Origin: Nageia nagi | Lineage: Eukaryota > Pinophyta | Direction of reading: 5' to 3' | Length of the DNA: 64,000 nt | NCBI GenBank assembly: GCA_050084985.1 | Contig: JBITNC010000001.1 | Span: 105,710,001 to 105,774,000 of the forward strand | Part shown: piece after piece, positions 61,861 through 64,000 of the stretch | Layout: every line of letters begins with the position of its first letter | Position numbering within the stretch: position 1 is the first letter of the stretch | Translations under genes and position numbers: made by a program | The notes under the pieces: model-generated | Databases searched by the model: none | Told to the model about the DNA's origin: nothing | Seen by the model: only the letters and a program-made list of their open reading frames with translations

Positions 61861-64000
61861 GAAGCCTCATATGGTATTAATGATTTAGGAATATTAAGTA
61901 CAATAGCCTTTGCATGTTGAAGAAGGATGGTGTATCAATTTTACCCATGTTACCTTGGAATCTAGAATAATGTGAGGCTTGTATTTTTGGTAAGCATCAC
62001 AAAAGAACATTTCAAGAAATTTCAAAAATAGCATAAATTAAATTATAATTGATTCATTTAAACTTATGTGGTACCATGCTTATTACCTCAACAAATGGTA
62101 ATAAATATATCATGAACTTTATTAATGACTATACAAAGATGACATGCATTTACTTGTTAAACAAGTAAGTTTTAATTGTTTGAAATTTTTCATAGTTTTC
62201 ATATATAGGTTGAAAATTAAATGAAATCCTATATTAGTATCCTTTTAATTAACAATGAAGGGTAGTAAAATTAAAATACATTTGAGAGTTATCATTTCCA
62301 ATATGGGAGCAAATATCACGTAATTATCCAATATAATCCATAGTAAAATGATGTATAAAAAATGATGAATAGGAAATTCATGAACATATACATATGTAAT
62401 AATGCTTTAAAAATTTGAAGTAAAGCTCATGTTTTGGGGTGATTTAGTTTTGTATATTTTGTACCTTAGAAGTATATGTCCATCTAATTCTCTAAATAAT
62501 AAGTTTGCTTTTGAGATATGGTATGTACACATTCCTTAGATTAAGTATATTAGGATTTTTGGTTCCACCTACGATGCTTTGCTTCCTAAGGATCAATGAT
62601 GCCAAGAGTTAAAAAATACATCTTTTTAGGATACTCAAATATTTCAAAAGTATATTATCTCTATGAATAAGTGCATGGTAAGTTCATCATTTTAGGAGAT
62701 ATCATATTTAGTGATACTTGTAAGGATGAAACTACTATTGAACATCTTTTGGATCATCTTAACAAATTTACAAAAGTAAACATATATGATGAGATTCCAA
62801 AACTTGAGGGAGGGATACTGGAAATTAACTTTTGGAATCTACACCTCATGTTTCTAAAGGAAACACCTCATGATAAGTGGATTCATAGAATTACTTAATG
62901 CATAAAGTTGAGATGATAGATCTTCATAAGTTGGATGATGTTATTGATAGGATTGTAAGGTTGACTATTGATGGATTTGAGCAACCAACACAATCCTAAT
63001 ATCAACCTAGATCATCATAAACAATTCTTAAATAGGTCATGAGAATATCTGATACAGTTCATCTTGATAAAATGGGAAAAGCAAGAACTAGGAGTTTTTA
63101 CATATATAAATATAAAGAAACACAAGAAGAATATTTTGAATATGAAGAAGTGGGTGATATATCTAATATGGAGTGTTCATATGATTATGAATTAAATTTG
63201 GAAAAAGATATAGAATCAATTTCATGTGAATAAATAACTCAAAATGTATGAAGGAATGTGATGAATAAGGAATATTATGCACTCCTAAAAATTTGAACAT
63301 GGAAGTTGATTGATCCTCCACAAAAAATCAAACCAAATGGTTGCATATGATTCTATAAAATCAATTACAAATAAAATGTCTACTTGTAAATAAAAAATTA
63401 GGCTTGTAGCAAATGGATTTTCTTAAAAAGAAGGAATTGACTATGAGAAGGCCTTTGTTTATATGATAAAATGGGCACCAATTCATGGTATGTTAGTTTT
63501 GTCAACTTAGTATGGATGGAAGATTCATCAAATAGAAATAGATTATAACTTTCTTGATTAGTGATATAAATTAAGGAGAATGTGTTCATCAGTCAACTTG
63601 AAAGTTTTTCCATAAAAGGAAGAGAACATAAAATATGTAAACTCATCAAGTAATTTAATGGACTTATTATGCTCCTCATTCATGGTATGAAAAATTGATT
63701 CAGAATATTTTGAAAATCAAGTTTAAAAACTTTATTCTTAATGATGCAACACTTTTTTTCAAAAAAGTTGATAAAATTATTGTATATAAAAAGGTAAAAG
63801 TAAAAATTTAACATCATTTAACCCTATTAGGTTCTAGGTCCTATCAAGAGTTTAAAATATAACAAATATCATGATTGGAAGTGGAATGTAAAACCTTCCA
63901 TGTGGGTATCTTCACACATCACTTATTCCCACTCCCTTATCAAGAGGTGATATTTAGTTATGTATATTGATGATATTTTCATACCATATAATAATTAAAA
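61861..64000 (+). pseudogene. Ty1/copia integrase-RT relic (copy B, cut by window end)
   Basis: Copy of 37480-39618 with the same stops and the same two open linker frames (62671-62898 and 63039-63233 unchanged in translation). It reaches the YIDDIFIP box at the last bases of the window. Confidence 0.85.
63788..63960 (-). mobile_element. SINE in the copia RT (copy B)
   Basis: The same 173-base insert as at 39406-39578 with the same TGTATAT duplications (63781-63787, 63961-63967), so the SINE was present before the segmental duplication. Confidence 0.72.

Larger units (their letters stand above)
57685..64000. repeat. Segmental duplication, copy B (of 33235-39618)
   Basis: Near-identical copy of 33235-39618, same orientation, at an offset of 24,450 bases at the left and 24,381-24,382 at the right; the difference is mostly a 71-base deletion at about 60918. 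In the first kilobase I counted about 11 differences. It starts abruptly inside the gypsy RNase H at TTGGAGAGTG, passes through the gypsy 5' LTR and continues into the copia relic, so it is a copy of chromosomal DNA and not a new transposition. It runs off the window end. Confidence 0.95.

Overview
The window looks like intergenic DNA from a large plant nuclear genome. It is very AT-rich. It holds plant-type Ty1/copia and Ty3/gypsy retrotransposons, L1-like LINEs, tRNA-derived SINEs, a plant mobile domain relic and one plant-specific HMA-domain (heavy-metal-associated, HIPP-like) gene with GT-AG introns. The density of old, stop-riddled elements suits a gymnosperm or another plant with slow turnover of repeats, but the lineage is inference. 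There is no sign of bacterial organisation (operons, ribosome binding sites, CRISPR). A 100-base run of N at 8381-8480 marks a scaffold gap.

Layout. 1-3 kb: copia reverse transcriptase/RNase H relic (+). 3.8-8 kb: Tat/Athila-like gypsy polyprotein relic (+), whose integrase is split by an antisense fragment resembling the RT-RNase H of Caulimoviridae (an endogenous pararetrovirus relic). 8.4-9.2 kb: gap plus low-complexity flank. 9.2-13.5 kb and about 14.9-18.8 kb: two decayed LINEs in the same (-) orientation. 19.3-21.8 kb: a 24-bp palindrome-rich tandem array followed by a roughly 1-kb direct tandem duplication. 22.2-24.4 kb: a GC-richer island with the HMA gene, an unrecognised minus-strand reading frame and flanking SINE-like copies. 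25-29 kb: two minus-strand copia ends, one LTR containing a long GA microsatellite. 31.5-37.1 kb: a gypsy element with both LTRs and a tRNA-Met-type primer site (-). 37.5-40.3 kb: copia IN-RT relic (+) carrying a SINE beside its YIDD box. 41.3-46.5 kb: an LTR-flanked element with no recognisable polyprotein. 49.3-53.4 kb: a LINE RNase H fragment (-) and a copia RT-RNase H with its LTR (+). 54.6-55.3 kb: a 192-bp tandem repeat. 55.7-57.5 kb: plant mobile domain relic. 57.7-64 kb: a second copy, about 1% divergent, of 33.2-39.6 kb.

The sequence functions mainly as an archive of insertions. Nested order can be read directly: gypsy then pararetrovirus fragment; copia then SINE then segmental duplication. 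Only the HMA gene has an open, spliceable coding frame, and even its C-terminal tail appears to have decayed. All assignments come from reading translations by eye; no database search was possible.
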